Below are positions 1-7,633 of a stretch of DNA of 64,000 nucleotides, piece by piece. Position 1 is the first letter of the stretch. Every line of letters begins with the position of its first letter. Made by a program: the position numbers and the translations under genes. Below the pieces are notes generated by a model. It was not told the DNA's origin and ran no database searches. It worked only from the letters and a program-made list of their open reading frames with translations. Origin of the DNA: Paraherbaspirillum soli (GTDB lineage: Bacteria > Pseudomonadota > Gammaproteobacteria > Burkholderiales > Burkholderiaceae_D); assembly GCF_042654985.1 (NCBI RefSeq), contig NZ_JBHSMT010000013.1, positions 372,001 to 436,000 of the forward strand, given 5' to 3'.

Positions 1-816
1 ATCGTCGATGCGACGCCGGAAACACGTCAAACCATGTTGTTCTCGGCGACGCTGGACGGCGTGGTCGGCAATATGGCAAAACGCATCACCAAGAACCCGC
101 TGATCATCCAGATCGCCGGTTCCGCCACCAAGCATGAAAACATCCAGCAAAAGGTGCACTTTGTCGACGACCTGTCGCACAAGAATCGCCTGCTGGACCA
201 TCTGCTGCGTGACGAAACCATGGATCAGGCAGTCGTGTTTACCGCCACCAAGCGTGACGCCGACACCATCGCCGACCGTTTGAACATCGCCGGTTTCGCT
301 GCCGCCGCATTGCATGGCGACATGCATCAAGGCGCGCGTAACCGCACGCTGGACAGCCTGCGCCGCGGTCAAGTCCGGGTACTGGTTGCCACCGACGTTG
401 CTGCTCGCGGCATCGACGTTCCGGCCATCACCCACGTATTCAACTACGACTTGCCGAAATTCCCGGAAGACTACGTCCACCGTATCGGCCGTACCGGCCG
501 TGCCGGTCGCAACGGCGTTGCCGTATCGCTGGTGAATCACGCCGAAGGCATCAACGTCAAGCGCATCGAGCGCTTCACCAAACAGTTGATCCCGGTCGCT
601 GTGGTCGAAGGATTCGAACCGAAGAAAACCGCATCGGCTCCGCGTTCGAACCACAAGCCAGGCGGCTGGAAGCCGGGCGACAATCGTGGCGGTCCGAGCA
701 AGCCAGGCCGCACTTTCAGCAAGCCAGGCGCGGCTCCACGCAGAGAAGGCAGCGGCGGCTACAAGGGCAACCGCACCAATGACAGCGGCGCCCGTCGTTC
801 GTTTGGCGACCGCTAA
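1..816 (+). CDS. DEAD-box ATP-dependent RNA helicase, C-terminal part (5' end outside window)
   Basis: This is the 3' part of an RNA helicase that remodels RNA duplexes with ATP, probably in ribosome assembly or mRNA decay. The frame is open from base 1. Visible residues start just before motif III (SAT at visible residues 15-17). The second RecA-like domain follows, with motif IV (VVFTATKRD), motif V (VLVATDVAARGID) and motif VI (HRIGRTGRAG). From about visible residue 205 there is a basic, low-complexity tail rich in Gly, Lys, Pro and Arg with KPGG-like repeats, typical of RhlE/CsdA-type helicases that use the tail to hold RNA. Motifs Q, I and II (DEAD) lie outside the window, so the subfamily cannot be fixed. 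A strong terminator follows. Confidence 0.93.
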   Translation: MVDATPETRQTMLFSATLDGVVGNMAKRITKNPLIIQIAGSATKHENIQQKVHFVDDLSHKNRLLDHLLRDETMDQAVVFTATKRDADTIADRLNIAGFAAAALHGDMHQGARNRTLDSLRRGQVRVLVATDVAARGIDVPAITHVFNYDLPKFPEDYVHRIGRTGRAGRNGVAVSLVNHAEGINVKRIERFTKQLIPVAVVEGFEPKKTASAPRSNHKPGGWKPGDNRGGPSKPGRTFSKPGAAPRREGSGGYKGNRTNDSGARRSFGDR

Positions 817-856
817 GACATTTTGACGGTCATTTACTGATCGCCAAGCTGCAAAT

Positions 857-895
857 AAAACGGCTACTGGAAATTTTCCAGTAGCCGTTTTTTAT
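857..895 (+). terminator. Rho-independent terminator of the helicase gene
   Basis: A perfect stem of about 16 bp (AACGGCTACTGGAAA and its complement) is followed by a run of six T, 41 bases after the helicase stop codon. Confidence 0.9.
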
Positions 896-1092
896 TGGGT
901 GCTTGAATTTGAGGATTGGGCGGGATTGCGGCTTTTTCGCAGAAAATGCCGCAAGCATCTGATTTACAACGTCGCTTCGCGGAACCCGGTCTTATATCGA
1001 ATTACAGGCGCGGGTAGCAAACCATTTTTCAAATAGTTATTAATTGCAGGTAAAATATCTACTATTTACACAGCAACAGCACGGAGAAAAGC

Positions 1093-1545
1093 ATGACCAC
1101 CGAGACTATCGATCATACGACACTATCCAGGCTGGCAGAAGCCGGCGCCGTGCGCAGCGCGCACGTCGTCGGGCAAGCGGGCGGCTGGGGCATCCTGGTC
1201 AAGTACGGCATGACCGAACGCGCCCTGGCAGCGCAGCGCAGCCACCAGGTGCGCATCTTCCGCAAGCTTGAAACACTGGTGAACTACCTGAAAGGCATGG
1301 GGATTGTGCGTTTTGACGTGGACGCGGTGAATTATGACCCCGACAGCCCGGAAGCCGCCCGCAGCCGTCCCGACAGTTCGGCCAAGATGAAAAGCGCCCA
1401 TGAAGCTGCCGCCTATGACAAATGGCTGAAAGCAGAGATCCAGGAAGCGATTGACGACACCAGCCCGACCATTCCACACGATGAAGTGATGCGCGACGTG
1501 CGCGCCGTAATCAAGCGCGCAAGGGCGAAACGTGCATCGGCTTGA
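1093..1545 (+). CDS. Antitoxin of a ParE/RelE-type toxin-antitoxin pair
   Basis: This 150-aa protein is predicted to bind and neutralise the toxin encoded directly downstream and to repress the shared promoter. The N-terminal 85 residues resemble the N-terminal domain found in antitoxins of plasmid-type stability systems. A linker rich in Asp, Ser and Pro follows, then an amphipathic C-terminal part (about 105-150, ending KRARAKRASA) of the kind that wraps around ParE toxins. A GGAG Shine-Dalgarno at 1083-1086 fits the ATG at 1093. A weak -35/-10 pair (TTCAAA 1028-1033, TAAAAT 1051-1056, 17-bp gap) lies upstream. The assignment rests mainly on the partner gene, since the domain family is recognised only loosely. 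Confidence 0.72.
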   Translation: MTTETIDHTTLSRLAEAGAVRSAHVVGQAGGWGILVKYGMTERALAAQRSHQVRIFRKLETLVNYLKGMGIVRFDVDAVNYDPDSPEAARSRPDSSAKMKSAHEAAAYDKWLKAEIQEAIDDTSPTIPHDEVMRDVRAVIKRARAKRASA

Positions 1546-1813
1546 ATGGAAAAAACAGGCACGCAAGGACCTGCTCAAGATCATCGAACACATCGCCCAG
1601 GACAGCCCCGACAGTGCGGACAAGCTGGCCGACGATATCGAGGCAAAAACCCAACAGCTCCGAGAACATCCTAAGCTGTACCGCGTTGGCCGCAAGCGCG
1701 GCACACGGGAGCTAGTGGCACATCAGCACTACATTGTGATTTATCGCGTGCTGGCCGCGAAGATCGAAGTCCTGCGCGTCAAACACACGGCGCAGCAGTG
1801 GCCGATCAGCTGA
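1532..1813 (+). CDS. ParE/RelE superfamily toxin
   Basis: This 93-aa protein has the ParE-toxin fold signature: an N-terminal helical hairpin (ARKDLLKIIEHI, then a run of helix rich in Ala and Asp), the GTRELV strand near residue 55, YIVIYRV, and the closing IEVLRVKHTAQQWP typical of ParE proteins, which poison DNA gyrase. The reading frame starts with GTG at 1532 and overlaps the antitoxin by 14 bases. No in-frame ATG is available, so the toxin is probably made by translational coupling and at a lower level than the antitoxin. The ORF is intact. A RelE-type mRNase activity cannot be excluded from sequence alone. Confidence 0.85.
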   Translation: MHRLEWKKQARKDLLKIIEHIAQDSPDSADKLADDIEAKTQQLREHPKLYRVGRKRGTRELVAHQHYIVIYRVLAAKIEVLRVKHTAQQWPIS

Positions 1814-1836
1814 AAACGCCAACGAATTCATTGGTT

Positions 1837-2001
1837 TAGCAACCTGTCGGACTTAGGAATAATCGGCTGCAAAAACGCCTGAGCGGTCCATATTTCACCG
1901 ATATTTTTTCCAATAGTCCCGCTATTGAAAAAAATATCGGCAAAATCTGTTCTCGCTCAGCCATTTTTTCGCTTCGATTCCCTAAGTCCGACAGGCTGCT
2001 A
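1837..2001. mobile_element. MITE-like 165-bp element with long inverted repeats
   Basis: The ends are a 24/25-bp inverted repeat (left 1837-1860, right 1977-2001; shared core CCTGTCGGACTTAGG with one mismatch and one extra base). The two arms stay related all the way inward, with conserved blocks around TGAGCG and a central hairpin of 19-bp arms (1898-1916 and 1922-1940, one mismatch, 5-base loop). The whole element can therefore fold as one long hairpin. A 66-codon minus-strand ORF inside is a by-product and not a credible gene. The ends resemble terminal repeats I associate with IS1182-type elements in betaproteobacteria; this is recall and was not checked. No clear target-site duplication is visible. 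Confidence 0.7.
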
Positions 2002-2044
2002 GCATTTTCCCTACGAAAAACCGCAATCCCGGCCACCCCTTAAT

Positions 2045-3172
2045 TTATGCCTGAGCAGAACGGCTGCGGCCGGAACCCAAATACTCCGCAATCGAATCCT
2101 GCGTGACTTCACCCAGATAACTGTCGTCGCTGTCGATCACCGGCATCCAGCTGGTGCTGTGCTGATACATTTTGGACAGCACCACCCGCAGGTTTTCATC
2201 CGGCGCCGCACTGACCGTGAATGGCCTTAGTTTGTCGCCGCAGGAACCCGACGCACCGCGCGCGTCGCGTCGCGTGACGTATCCGAGGCCGCGATTGCCG
2301 GCATCGGTGACGGTCAGGTAGCGATAGTCGTTTTCATCCATCACGCCATAGGCGGCACTCAGGCTTGCATCCTGCTGCACGGTGGCCGAGGTCGTCGCCG
2401 CATCGCCGGCACGCACCAGCAACAATCGTTTCAAGGTCGCATCCTGGCCGACGAAGGAGCCGACGAACTCATCCTTTGGGTGCGCCAACAAGGTATCCGG
2501 GTGCTCCAGCTGCACCAGTTTGCCGGCGCGGAAGATCGCGATCTTGTCGCCCAGCTTGATGGCTTCGTCGATATCGTGACTGACCATGATGACGGTCTTG
2601 TTGAGCTGCCGCTGCATTTGGAAAAATTCATGCTGGATCGATTCGCGGTTGATCGGATCTACCGCGCCGAACGGCTCATCCATCAGCAATACCGGCGGGT
2701 CCGCCGCCAGCGCCCGGATCACGCCGATGCGCTGCTGCTGGCCGCCGGACAGTTCGCGCGGATAGCGCTTCAAGAAGCGTTTCGGATCGAGCGCCACCAT
2801 CGCCATCAATTCGGTTGCGCGCTCGCGGCAGCGCTTTTTATCCCAGCCGAGCAAACGCGGCACCACGGTGATGTTTTCTTCTATGGTCATGTTCGGGAAC
2901 AAACCGACTTGTTGAATCACGTAGCCGATTTTGCGGCGCAGCGCGACTTCATCGAGGTCGCTGGTGTCTTCGCCGTTCAGCAACACGCGGCCGGAAGTCG
3001 GCGCAATCAGGCGGTTGATCATTTTCAGCGTGGTGGTCTTGCCGCAGCCGGACGGGCCGAGAAAAACGCAGATTTCGCCTTCGGCCACAGTCAGGCTGAC
3101 CTGATCCACCGCCTTGACCTGCGTGCCGTCTTTTTGCGTAAATACCTTACTGAGTTGCTCGAGTCGAATCAT
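2045..3172 (-). CDS. osmV: Osmoprotectant (glycine betaine/choline-type) ABC transporter ATPase with CBS domains
   Basis: This is the ATP-hydrolysing subunit of a quaternary-amine importer (375 aa). It has Walker A GPSGCGKTTT (residues 39-48), Q-loop IQQVG (86-90), signature LSGGQQQR (141-148), and Walker B VLLMDEPFG (161-169). Residues from about 250 to 370 form a pair of CBS-like repeats (ending DSIAEYLGSG), which in OpuA/OpuC-type ATPases sense ionic strength. It is the last gene of a four-gene operon and overlaps the preceding permease gene by 4 bases (ATGA). Gene order and protein sizes match the Salmonella OsmVWXY (OsmU) system; the E. coli YehXYZW system is the close alternative. The exact substrate is inferred. 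Confidence 0.9.
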   Translation of the reverse strand: MIRLEQLSKVFTQKDGTQVKAVDQVSLTVAEGEICVFLGPSGCGKTTTLKMINRLIAPTSGRVLLNGEDTSDLDEVALRRKIGYVIQQVGLFPNMTIEENITVVPRLLGWDKKRCRERATELMAMVALDPKRFLKRYPRELSGGQQQRIGVIRALAADPPVLLMDEPFGAVDPINRESIQHEFFQMQRQLNKTVIMVSHDIDEAIKLGDKIAIFRAGKLVQLEHPDTLLAHPKDEFVGSFVGQDATLKRLLLVRAGDAATTSATVQQDASLSAAYGVMDENDYRYLTVTDAGNRGLGYVTRRDARGASGSCGDKLRPFTVSAAPDENLRVVLSKMYQHSTSWMPVIDSDDSYLGEVTQDSIAEYLGSGRSRSAQA

Positions 3173-3822
3173 GATTTTTGCATTCCTTTCGGTGTGAGTA
3201 GTCGCTGCAAGCCTTGCAGCAGCAGGTCGGCGCCAATGGCCAGCAAGCTGATCAACAAAGCGCCAACCACCAGTTTCTGCATATTGCTTTGGCTGATCGC
3301 ATGCAGGATCAATACGCCCAAACCGCCGGCACCGACGATCGCCGCCACCGCCATCACGCCGATGTTCATCACCACCGCCGTGCGCACGCCGCCCAGAATG
3401 ACCGGCACCGACAACGGCAAATCGACCAGCCGCAAGCGCTGCCAGAAAGTCATGCCGATGCCGGTGCCGGCCTCTTTAATCCCATGCTCGATGCCATCCA
3501 GCGCCAGGTAGGTGTTGCGCATGATAGGCAATAGCGAGTACAGGAACACCGCGGTGATTGCCGGCAGCGGCCCCAAGCCCAGACCGAAGCGGGAAAACAG
3601 CGGAATCATCAAGCCGAACAGTGCAATCGACGGCAGAGTCAGCACCACGGTCGCCGCCCCCAGCATCGGACTCGCCAGCCAGCGATGCCGCATCATCGCA
3701 ATCCCCAACGGCACGCCGACCAGTATCGCCAGGCCGACCGCGCTGCCGACCAGCATCAGATGCTGGATAGTCAGGTGCAGGATCTCCGGCCAGGCGCTAG
3801 CCAGATAATTAAAAAGCGTCAT
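3169..3822 (-). CDS. osmW: Osmoprotectant ABC transporter permease (downstream copy)
   Basis: This 217-aa inner-membrane permease of the OpuC/OsmW type has about five to six hydrophobic segments. The cytoplasmic coupling loop lies near residues 110-135 (GIKEAGTGIGMT) and contacts the ATPase. It sits between the binding-protein gene (11-bp gap upstream) and the ATPase gene (4-bp overlap), so translation is probably coupled. The operon has a second permease gene (4766-5482); the two probably form a heterodimeric channel. Confidence 0.9.
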   Translation of the reverse strand: MTLFNYLASAWPEILHLTIQHLMLVGSAVGLAILVGVPLGIAMMRHRWLASPMLGAATVVLTLPSIALFGLMIPLFSRFGLGLGPLPAITAVFLYSLLPIMRNTYLALDGIEHGIKEAGTGIGMTFWQRLRLVDLPLSVPVILGGVRTAVVMNIGVMAVAAIVGAGGLGVLILHAISQSNMQKLVVGALLISLLAIGADLLLQGLQRLLTPKGMQKS

Positions 3823-3832
3823 GTTCCCTCCC

Positions 3833-4744
3833 TCACTTCATATCCGGCAGCAAGCCTTCGTTGCGCAGAAAATCGGCCGCGACCTGCTCCACCGGCAACT
3901 GATCGATGTCCACCTTCTTGTTCATTTCCGCCATCCTGGCGGTGTCGATTTTGGCCGACAGCGCATTCAGCTGATCGGCAAGCTGGGGGTTGGCGTCCAG
4001 GATTTCCTTGCGCACCACCGGGGTCGCGCTATAGAACGGGAAGAAGCCCTTGTTGTCCTCCAACAGTTTCAGATTGAAGCCCCGCACTCGGCCGTCGGAC
4101 GCATAGGTCAGTCCGACATTGAGTTGATCGTTATGCAGCGCGGTGTACACCAGTCCCGGGTCCATCTGCTTGACCTCGCTACGCTCGAACGCGAAGCCGT
4201 ACAGTTTCTGCAACGGCTCCAGGCCATCGGGACGCGATGCAAACTCGAAATCGACGCCGATCAGGTCTTGACGATTTTGCTGATGATCCAGGTTGATCTT
4301 GTTGGCCAGATCTTCGATGCTGTTCAGCCCCTCTTCGTCGGCGCGTTTTTGCGGCACTGCCAGCGCATAAGTATTATTCAGCGCCGAAGGGGCTAGCCAG
4401 ACCAGGTTCCTGGCGGCGTCCAGCTCCTTGACCCGCTGATACGATTGCTCGCGATCCAGTTTTTCATCGACTTTGTTGTACACAATCAGCGCGGTGCCGG
4501 TGTAGTCCCAGACGATGTCGAGCTGCCCGCTTTCCTGCGCCTGACGCATGATGGTCGTGCCCAAGCCGTTTTTCAGATCGACGCTGTAACCGTTGGCGCT
4601 CAAATACTGCGCAGTCATCGACGACAGGATCAATTGTTCGGTGAAGTTTTTGCCGCCGACAACCAGGTTGCCGGCAACCGCATGCGTGCTGGCGAATAGG
4701 CCGAGGATGCAGGCTAGGACAGCGGCCAATCGTGAATTCTTCAT
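3833..4744 (-). CDS. osmX: Osmoprotectant ABC transporter periplasmic substrate-binding protein
   Basis: This is a 303-aa binding protein of the OpuAC/OsmX (YehZ) family. A Sec signal peptide covers residues 1-24 with cleavage likely after AVA. The mature start (GNLVVGGKNFTEQ) is the usual first strand of this family, and WDYTGTALIVY near residue 80 is another family hallmark. It captures a quaternary-amine osmolyte in the periplasm and delivers it to the two permeases encoded on either side. Whether the ligand is glycine betaine, choline or a related compound cannot be read from sequence. AGGAGA just upstream of the start is a good ribosome-binding site. Confidence 0.9.
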   Translation of the reverse strand: MKNSRLAAVLACILGLFASTHAVAGNLVVGGKNFTEQLILSSMTAQYLSANGYSVDLKNGLGTTIMRQAQESGQLDIVWDYTGTALIVYNKVDEKLDREQSYQRVKELDAARNLVWLAPSALNNTYALAVPQKRADEEGLNSIEDLANKINLDHQQNRQDLIGVDFEFASRPDGLEPLQKLYGFAFERSEVKQMDPGLVYTALHNDQLNVGLTYASDGRVRGFNLKLLEDNKGFFPFYSATPVVRKEILDANPQLADQLNALSAKIDTARMAEMNKKVDIDQLPVEQVAADFLRNEGLLPDMK

Positions 4745-4765
4745 GCTTGTTCTCCTTATGGAAAA

Positions 4766-5482
4766 TTAACGCAACAGGCCACGCTTGTTTAAGTAGACGT
4801 TGCCGCCCAGCGCGACCATCGCATCCAGCATCAAAGCCAGTACCGCGGTGGCGGTAGCGCCTAGCAGCAGTTGATCCTGGTTGTTCAAATAAATGCCGGG
4901 AAAAATCAAGCCGCCCAGACTTTCGCCGCCGATCAGGATAGCCAACGGCGCAGTGCCGACATTGATCGCCAGCGCGGTGCGCACGCCGCCGACGATAACC
5001 GGCAGCGCGTTCGGCAGTTCGACCCTGAACAGCAATTGCTGCGGCGTCATGCCTATGCCTTTGGCCGCCTCCTTCATTGCGGCCGGCACTTGCTTCAGAC
5101 CTTCATAGGTATTGCGCACGATAGGCAGCAGCGATGCCAGCCATAAGGCGACGATGGCGGGCAAGTCGCCGATGCCGAACAAGGCCAGCGCCAATGCCAG
5201 TACCGCCATCGAGGGGATGGTGTTGCCGATGTTGAACAGCTGCATCCACTTTTCGGCATGCGCCGCCAACGCCTGGCGACTCAGCACGATGCCCGCCGCC
5301 AGCCCGCAGACCAATGCCAGCGACATCGACCATCCGACCAGCGACAAATGGCGGCCGCTGTAATAGATCAAATCGGCTTGATAGTGATGGAGTGCGGCGG
5401 GGCCGATCGAGTAACCGATGCCGGCGACAAGAAAAATGGTTATGGCTGCGCCGACGATGGCATTGCGATAGCGTTTCGTCAT
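4766..5482 (-). CDS. osmY: Osmoprotectant ABC transporter permease (first gene of operon)
   Basis: This 238-aa permease opens the osmoprotectant operon. A first hydrophobic segment occupies residues 8-27, four to five further segments follow, and the coupling loop MKEAAKGIGMT lies near residue 140. It is paralogous to the permease at 3169-3822. The gene ends 21 bases before the binding-protein gene. The promoter should lie in the 5483-5886 intergenic region, but I do not see a convincing -35/-10 pair there. Confidence 0.88.
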   Translation of the reverse strand: MTKRYRNAIVGAAITIFLVAGIGYSIGPAALHHYQADLIYYSGRHLSLVGWSMSLALVCGLAAGIVLSRQALAAHAEKWMQLFNIGNTIPSMAVLALALALFGIGDLPAIVALWLASLLPIVRNTYEGLKQVPAAMKEAAKGIGMTPQQLLFRVELPNALPVIVGGVRTALAINVGTAPLAILIGGESLGGLIFPGIYLNNQDQLLLGATATAVLALMLDAMVALGGNVYLNKRGLLR

Positions 5483-5886
5483 GTTTTTCCTTACAAGCGA
5501 TCACGCGCCGGATAGACCGGTACATGTCTGCACGACATAAAAACTGTCTGTGTGTTATCCCGGCCGACCTTCCCGCAGGGATGGTGATGGACGGGCCGAC
5601 TGCCGCATGTGGCGGCAACTGCATGCGAGGGATTTCCTCGACGTTGGATGAAACTCCGGCATTCCGGAGCATGAGACGACCCGCTGATGCGAGTCACGAA
5701 GTCAAAAAATGCGCTGTTGAGGCAGTGCAAAATTGTTGAGAAGCGGCTATTTTAAGCCGAAAACTTTGATGACGTCTAGTAATAGGATTGTTAAAAACTA
5801 TTACCAGAATGTCTGAAGGAAAGAATTGCACTGCTTTTTTAGCTCAAAAAGCAGTGCAAATTTGACTTGGCGCGTTGAAAAAATTA
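5483..5886. other. Intergenic region upstream of the osmoprotectant operon
   Basis: About 400 bases without a supportable gene. The minus-strand ORFs that run through it have no family signature and no ribosome-binding site. The region should carry the promoter of the osm operon, but nothing specific stands out. Confidence 0.5.
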
Positions 5887-5988
5887 CGCGTAGGGCGTAT
5901 GAGCGCAGCGTTATCCGCCGTTGGATGTACCACATGCATTCGATGCGTCCAACATGGCGGAAGGCGCTACGCTTTTCCGCCCTACGCG
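5887..5988. repeat. Dispersed palindromic repeat, GTAGGGCGGA family, copy 1
   Basis: A 102-bp inverted-repeat element whose ends are CGCGTAGGG and CCCTACGCG. Inside are GAGCGCAGCGTTATCCGCCG, GGATGT...GCGTCC and TGGCGGAAGGCG. The same pattern recurs at 6794-6967 and 33944-34039. It belongs to the REP/ERIC-like intergenic repeats common in proteobacteria. Confidence 0.8.
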
Positions 5989-6043
5989 AATGTCGAACGG
6001 CGAGCGGGATGAATTGGCGCTCGTCCGTCCTATTTCTTCGATC

Positions 6044-6126
6044 GTAGCTTGGGCTGGAAAGCCCAACGTTTGGTGGCGACGGAGATGAAAATGTTGGGCT
6101 TCGCCTGCGGCTCAACGCCAACCTAC
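6044..6126. repeat. Degenerate palindromic repeat, GTAGGTTGGGCT-like
   Basis: The arms GTAGCTTGGGCT...GCCCAACG and TGTTGGGCTTCG...GCCAACCTAC are imperfect complements around a short centre. It looks like a decayed copy of another widespread intergenic repeat family of betaproteobacteria (from memory, not searched) and differs in sequence from the neighbouring GTAGGGCGGA repeats. Confidence 0.5.
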
Positions 6127-6219
6127 TGCGCATCTAAAAATAGCATGATGCTAATAATTGCCATCGCATCCGATAGCGTTTATAGTCGCTCCCGTCCCTG
6201 AGAGAAAAATCCTGGACGT

Positions 6220-6370
6220 GGGTTAACAGCCACTAACAGTAACGCACGGACCGCGGCTTGCGGTTTTCTACGTGCACGACCTTTATCGCCCTCCACGGGC
6301 GGTGAAGTGGGGAGCCCTTTCGGGGGCTGCCGGGGTCGTTTAAAGTTACTGTCCGGTCTGTTAACCCTAC
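6220..6370 (+). ncRNA. Candidate structured leader RNA upstream of the 116-aa ORF
   Basis: Nested complementary segments can be read directly. The outer stem is 6220-6229 with 6358-6367 (10 bp, GGGTTAACAG/CTGTTAACCC). Inside it, 6236-6243 pairs with 6345-6352 (8 bp), and a branch 6276-6281 pairs with 6334-6339 (6 bp). Three local hairpins lie at 6250-6264, 6287-6301 and 6313-6328. The result is a multibranched fold of about 150 nt, ending about 50 nt before the Shine-Dalgarno (AGGAG 6421-6425) of the downstream ORF. Similar leaders ahead of small DUF genes in Pseudomonas come to mind, but that is unverified recall. A cis-regulatory role is inference. Confidence 0.5.
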
Positions 6371-6431
6371 TTTTGCCGCCCACCCACGCCAGACGGCGGG
6401 GCGCGGATTCATCCACCGCTAGGAGACCGAT

Positions 6432-6782
6432 ATGACTAGTAGTAAGAAGAAGCCTCGCCCATTCCCACCCATCCCAGATATTCCAGAGCACCAGCCATTC
6501 TCATGGTTGGACAAAGACTTGCGTACCGATCAAGCGGCGCAATGCATCGCGTTCACGCTGGACATGTGCCAGGGTATTTACAAGGGACTGGCGATGCTGC
6601 ATGCCAACCATCTGGCGCAAGAGCACGGCGATCCCGACTGTCCGCCGCCGCTGAATGCTTGCGATGTCGACCTGATGCTGCGCTGGATGATGGGTTCGAC
6701 CGAGGCGGTATTGGGCAAATCCGAGACCAGCGTTAATTACCTGAACGACTTGATAGCTAGACAGCGGCCGACCAACCGCTGA
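6432..6782 (+). CDS. Hypothetical small cytoplasmic protein, 116 aa
   Basis: No function recognised. The protein begins with a basic, proline-rich stretch (KKKPRPFPPIPDIPEHQP). A mostly helical region follows (about 30-65, TDQAAQCIAFTLDMCQGIY, then a His-rich LHANHLAQEHGD), and a second helical part holds VDLMLRWMMG near residue 83. There is no signal peptide and no membrane segment. A textbook AGGAG at 6421-6425 sits six bases before the ATG, which supports real translation. It stands alone between repeats, behind the structured leader at 6220-6370. The architecture is reminiscent of small DUF3077/DUF6124-type proteins of pseudomonads, but that is only an impression. Confidence 0.65.
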   Translation: MTSSKKKPRPFPPIPDIPEHQPFSWLDKDLRTDQAAQCIAFTLDMCQGIYKGLAMLHANHLAQEHGDPDCPPPLNACDVDLMLRWMMGSTEAVLGKSETSVNYLNDLIARQRPTNR

Positions 6783-6793
6783 CCGCCACCGTG

Positions 6794-6967
6794 GTAGGGC
6801 GGATGAGCGCAGCGTTATCCGCCGTCGGATGTGCCGCATGCGTTTGATGCATCCAAAACGGCGGAAGGGTGAAGCAGGGGTTTCGGATGGCATGCCATCC
6901 GCCTGCTGAACGGTATCCGCCTGCCAGCGGATACGCGCCCTGCAAGGGCTGCGCTTTTCCGCCCTAC
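6794..6967. repeat. Dispersed palindromic repeat, GTAGGGCGGA family, copy 2 with internal insertion
   Basis: The ends (GTAGGGCGGATGAGCGCAGC and GCGCTTTTCCGCCCTAC) match the other two copies. The centre carries about 80 extra bases (roughly 6868-6948) that contain their own palindromes, such as GGATGGCATGCCATCC and GTATCCGC...GCGGATAC. The element separates the convergent ends of the 116-aa ORF and eda. Confidence 0.75.
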
Positions 6968-6976
6968 TTCTTCGCC

Positions 6977-7633
6977 TTAAATCACTTTACGCAATTTGCT
7001 GGCAGCAATCGCCAACGCAGTGATGCCCGCCCAATCGCCGGACTTCAACAAGTCCTTCGGCGTCAGCCAGGAGCCGCCGACGCAGGCGACGTTCTTGCAT
7101 GCCAAAAATTCCGGTGCGGTGCTCAGCGAGATGCCGCCGGTCGGGCAAAACGTGACGTCCGACAAGGGACCGGCAATCGCGTTGAGCATGCCGACGCCGC
7201 CCGCCGGTACCGCCGGGAACAGTTTCAACTGGCGGAATCCGGCTTCGCGCGCGGCCATCACTTCGGAAGGCGTCATCACTCCCGGCAACAATGGCAAGCC
7301 GCTGGTTTTGGCGGCAGCAATCAAGGCCGGCGTCAGACCCGGGGATACGCCGAACACCGCGCCGGCATCGCGCGCGGCGGTAAATTCAGCGGCCTGGGTC
7401 AAGGTGCCGACGCCGACAATCGCCTCCGGCACCTGCTCTGCGATGGCCCGGATCGCCGGTAGGCCGTGCTCGGTGCGCAAGGTCACTTCCAGCACCCGGA
7501 TCCCGCCCGCCACCAGCGCTTTTGCCAGCGGCACCGCATGGGCGATGTCGTCGATCGCGATCACCGGAATCACCGGCGACGCCCGCATGATGTCTAACAG
7601 CTGATTACCGTAAAGGATATTGGTTGATGTCAT
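6977..7633 (-). CDS. eda: 2-dehydro-3-deoxyphosphogluconate (KDPG) aldolase
   Basis: This class I aldolase cleaves KDPG to pyruvate and glyceraldehyde 3-phosphate, the last ED step. It is 218 aa against 213 in E. coli. The family motifs are present: VIAIDDIAHAVPLAKAL, then LEVTLRT with the catalytic Glu near residue 49, VGVGTLT, the Lys-containing region after FGVSPGLTP, and CPTGGI with the Schiff-base region FFPAVPAGG-like (KLFPAVPAGG, Lys near 137). The start codon overlaps the edd stop by 4 bases (ATGA), so the two ED enzymes are translated as a coupled pair. Confidence 0.96.
   Translation of the reverse strand: MTSTNILYGNQLLDIMRASPVIPVIAIDDIAHAVPLAKALVAGGIRVLEVTLRTEHGLPAIRAIAEQVPEAIVGVGTLTQAAEFTAARDAGAVFGVSPGLTPALIAAAKTSGLPLLPGVMTPSEVMAAREAGFRQLKLFPAVPAGGVGMLNAIAGPLSDVTFCPTGGISLSTAPEFLACKNVACVGGSWLTPKDLLKSGDWAGITALAIAASKLRKVI

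Noticed and set aside
1836..2036. 66-codon minus-strand ORF behind the toxin gene
   Set aside because: It lies inside the inverted-repeat element and its codons simply follow the repeat arms.
5801..6133. 110-codon minus-strand ORF in the osm upstream region
   Set aside because: It runs through two repeat elements and has no start signal or family similarity.
6180..6491. 103-codon minus-strand ORF over the structured leader
   Set aside because: It is antisense to the leader and to the start of the 116-aa gene; the base-paired structure explains the open frame better than coding does.
5887..6967. Possible CRISPR array in the repeat-rich island
   Set aside because: The repeats are palindromic elements of about 100 bp with unrelated spacing, not short regular repeats with unique spacers, and no cas gene is present.
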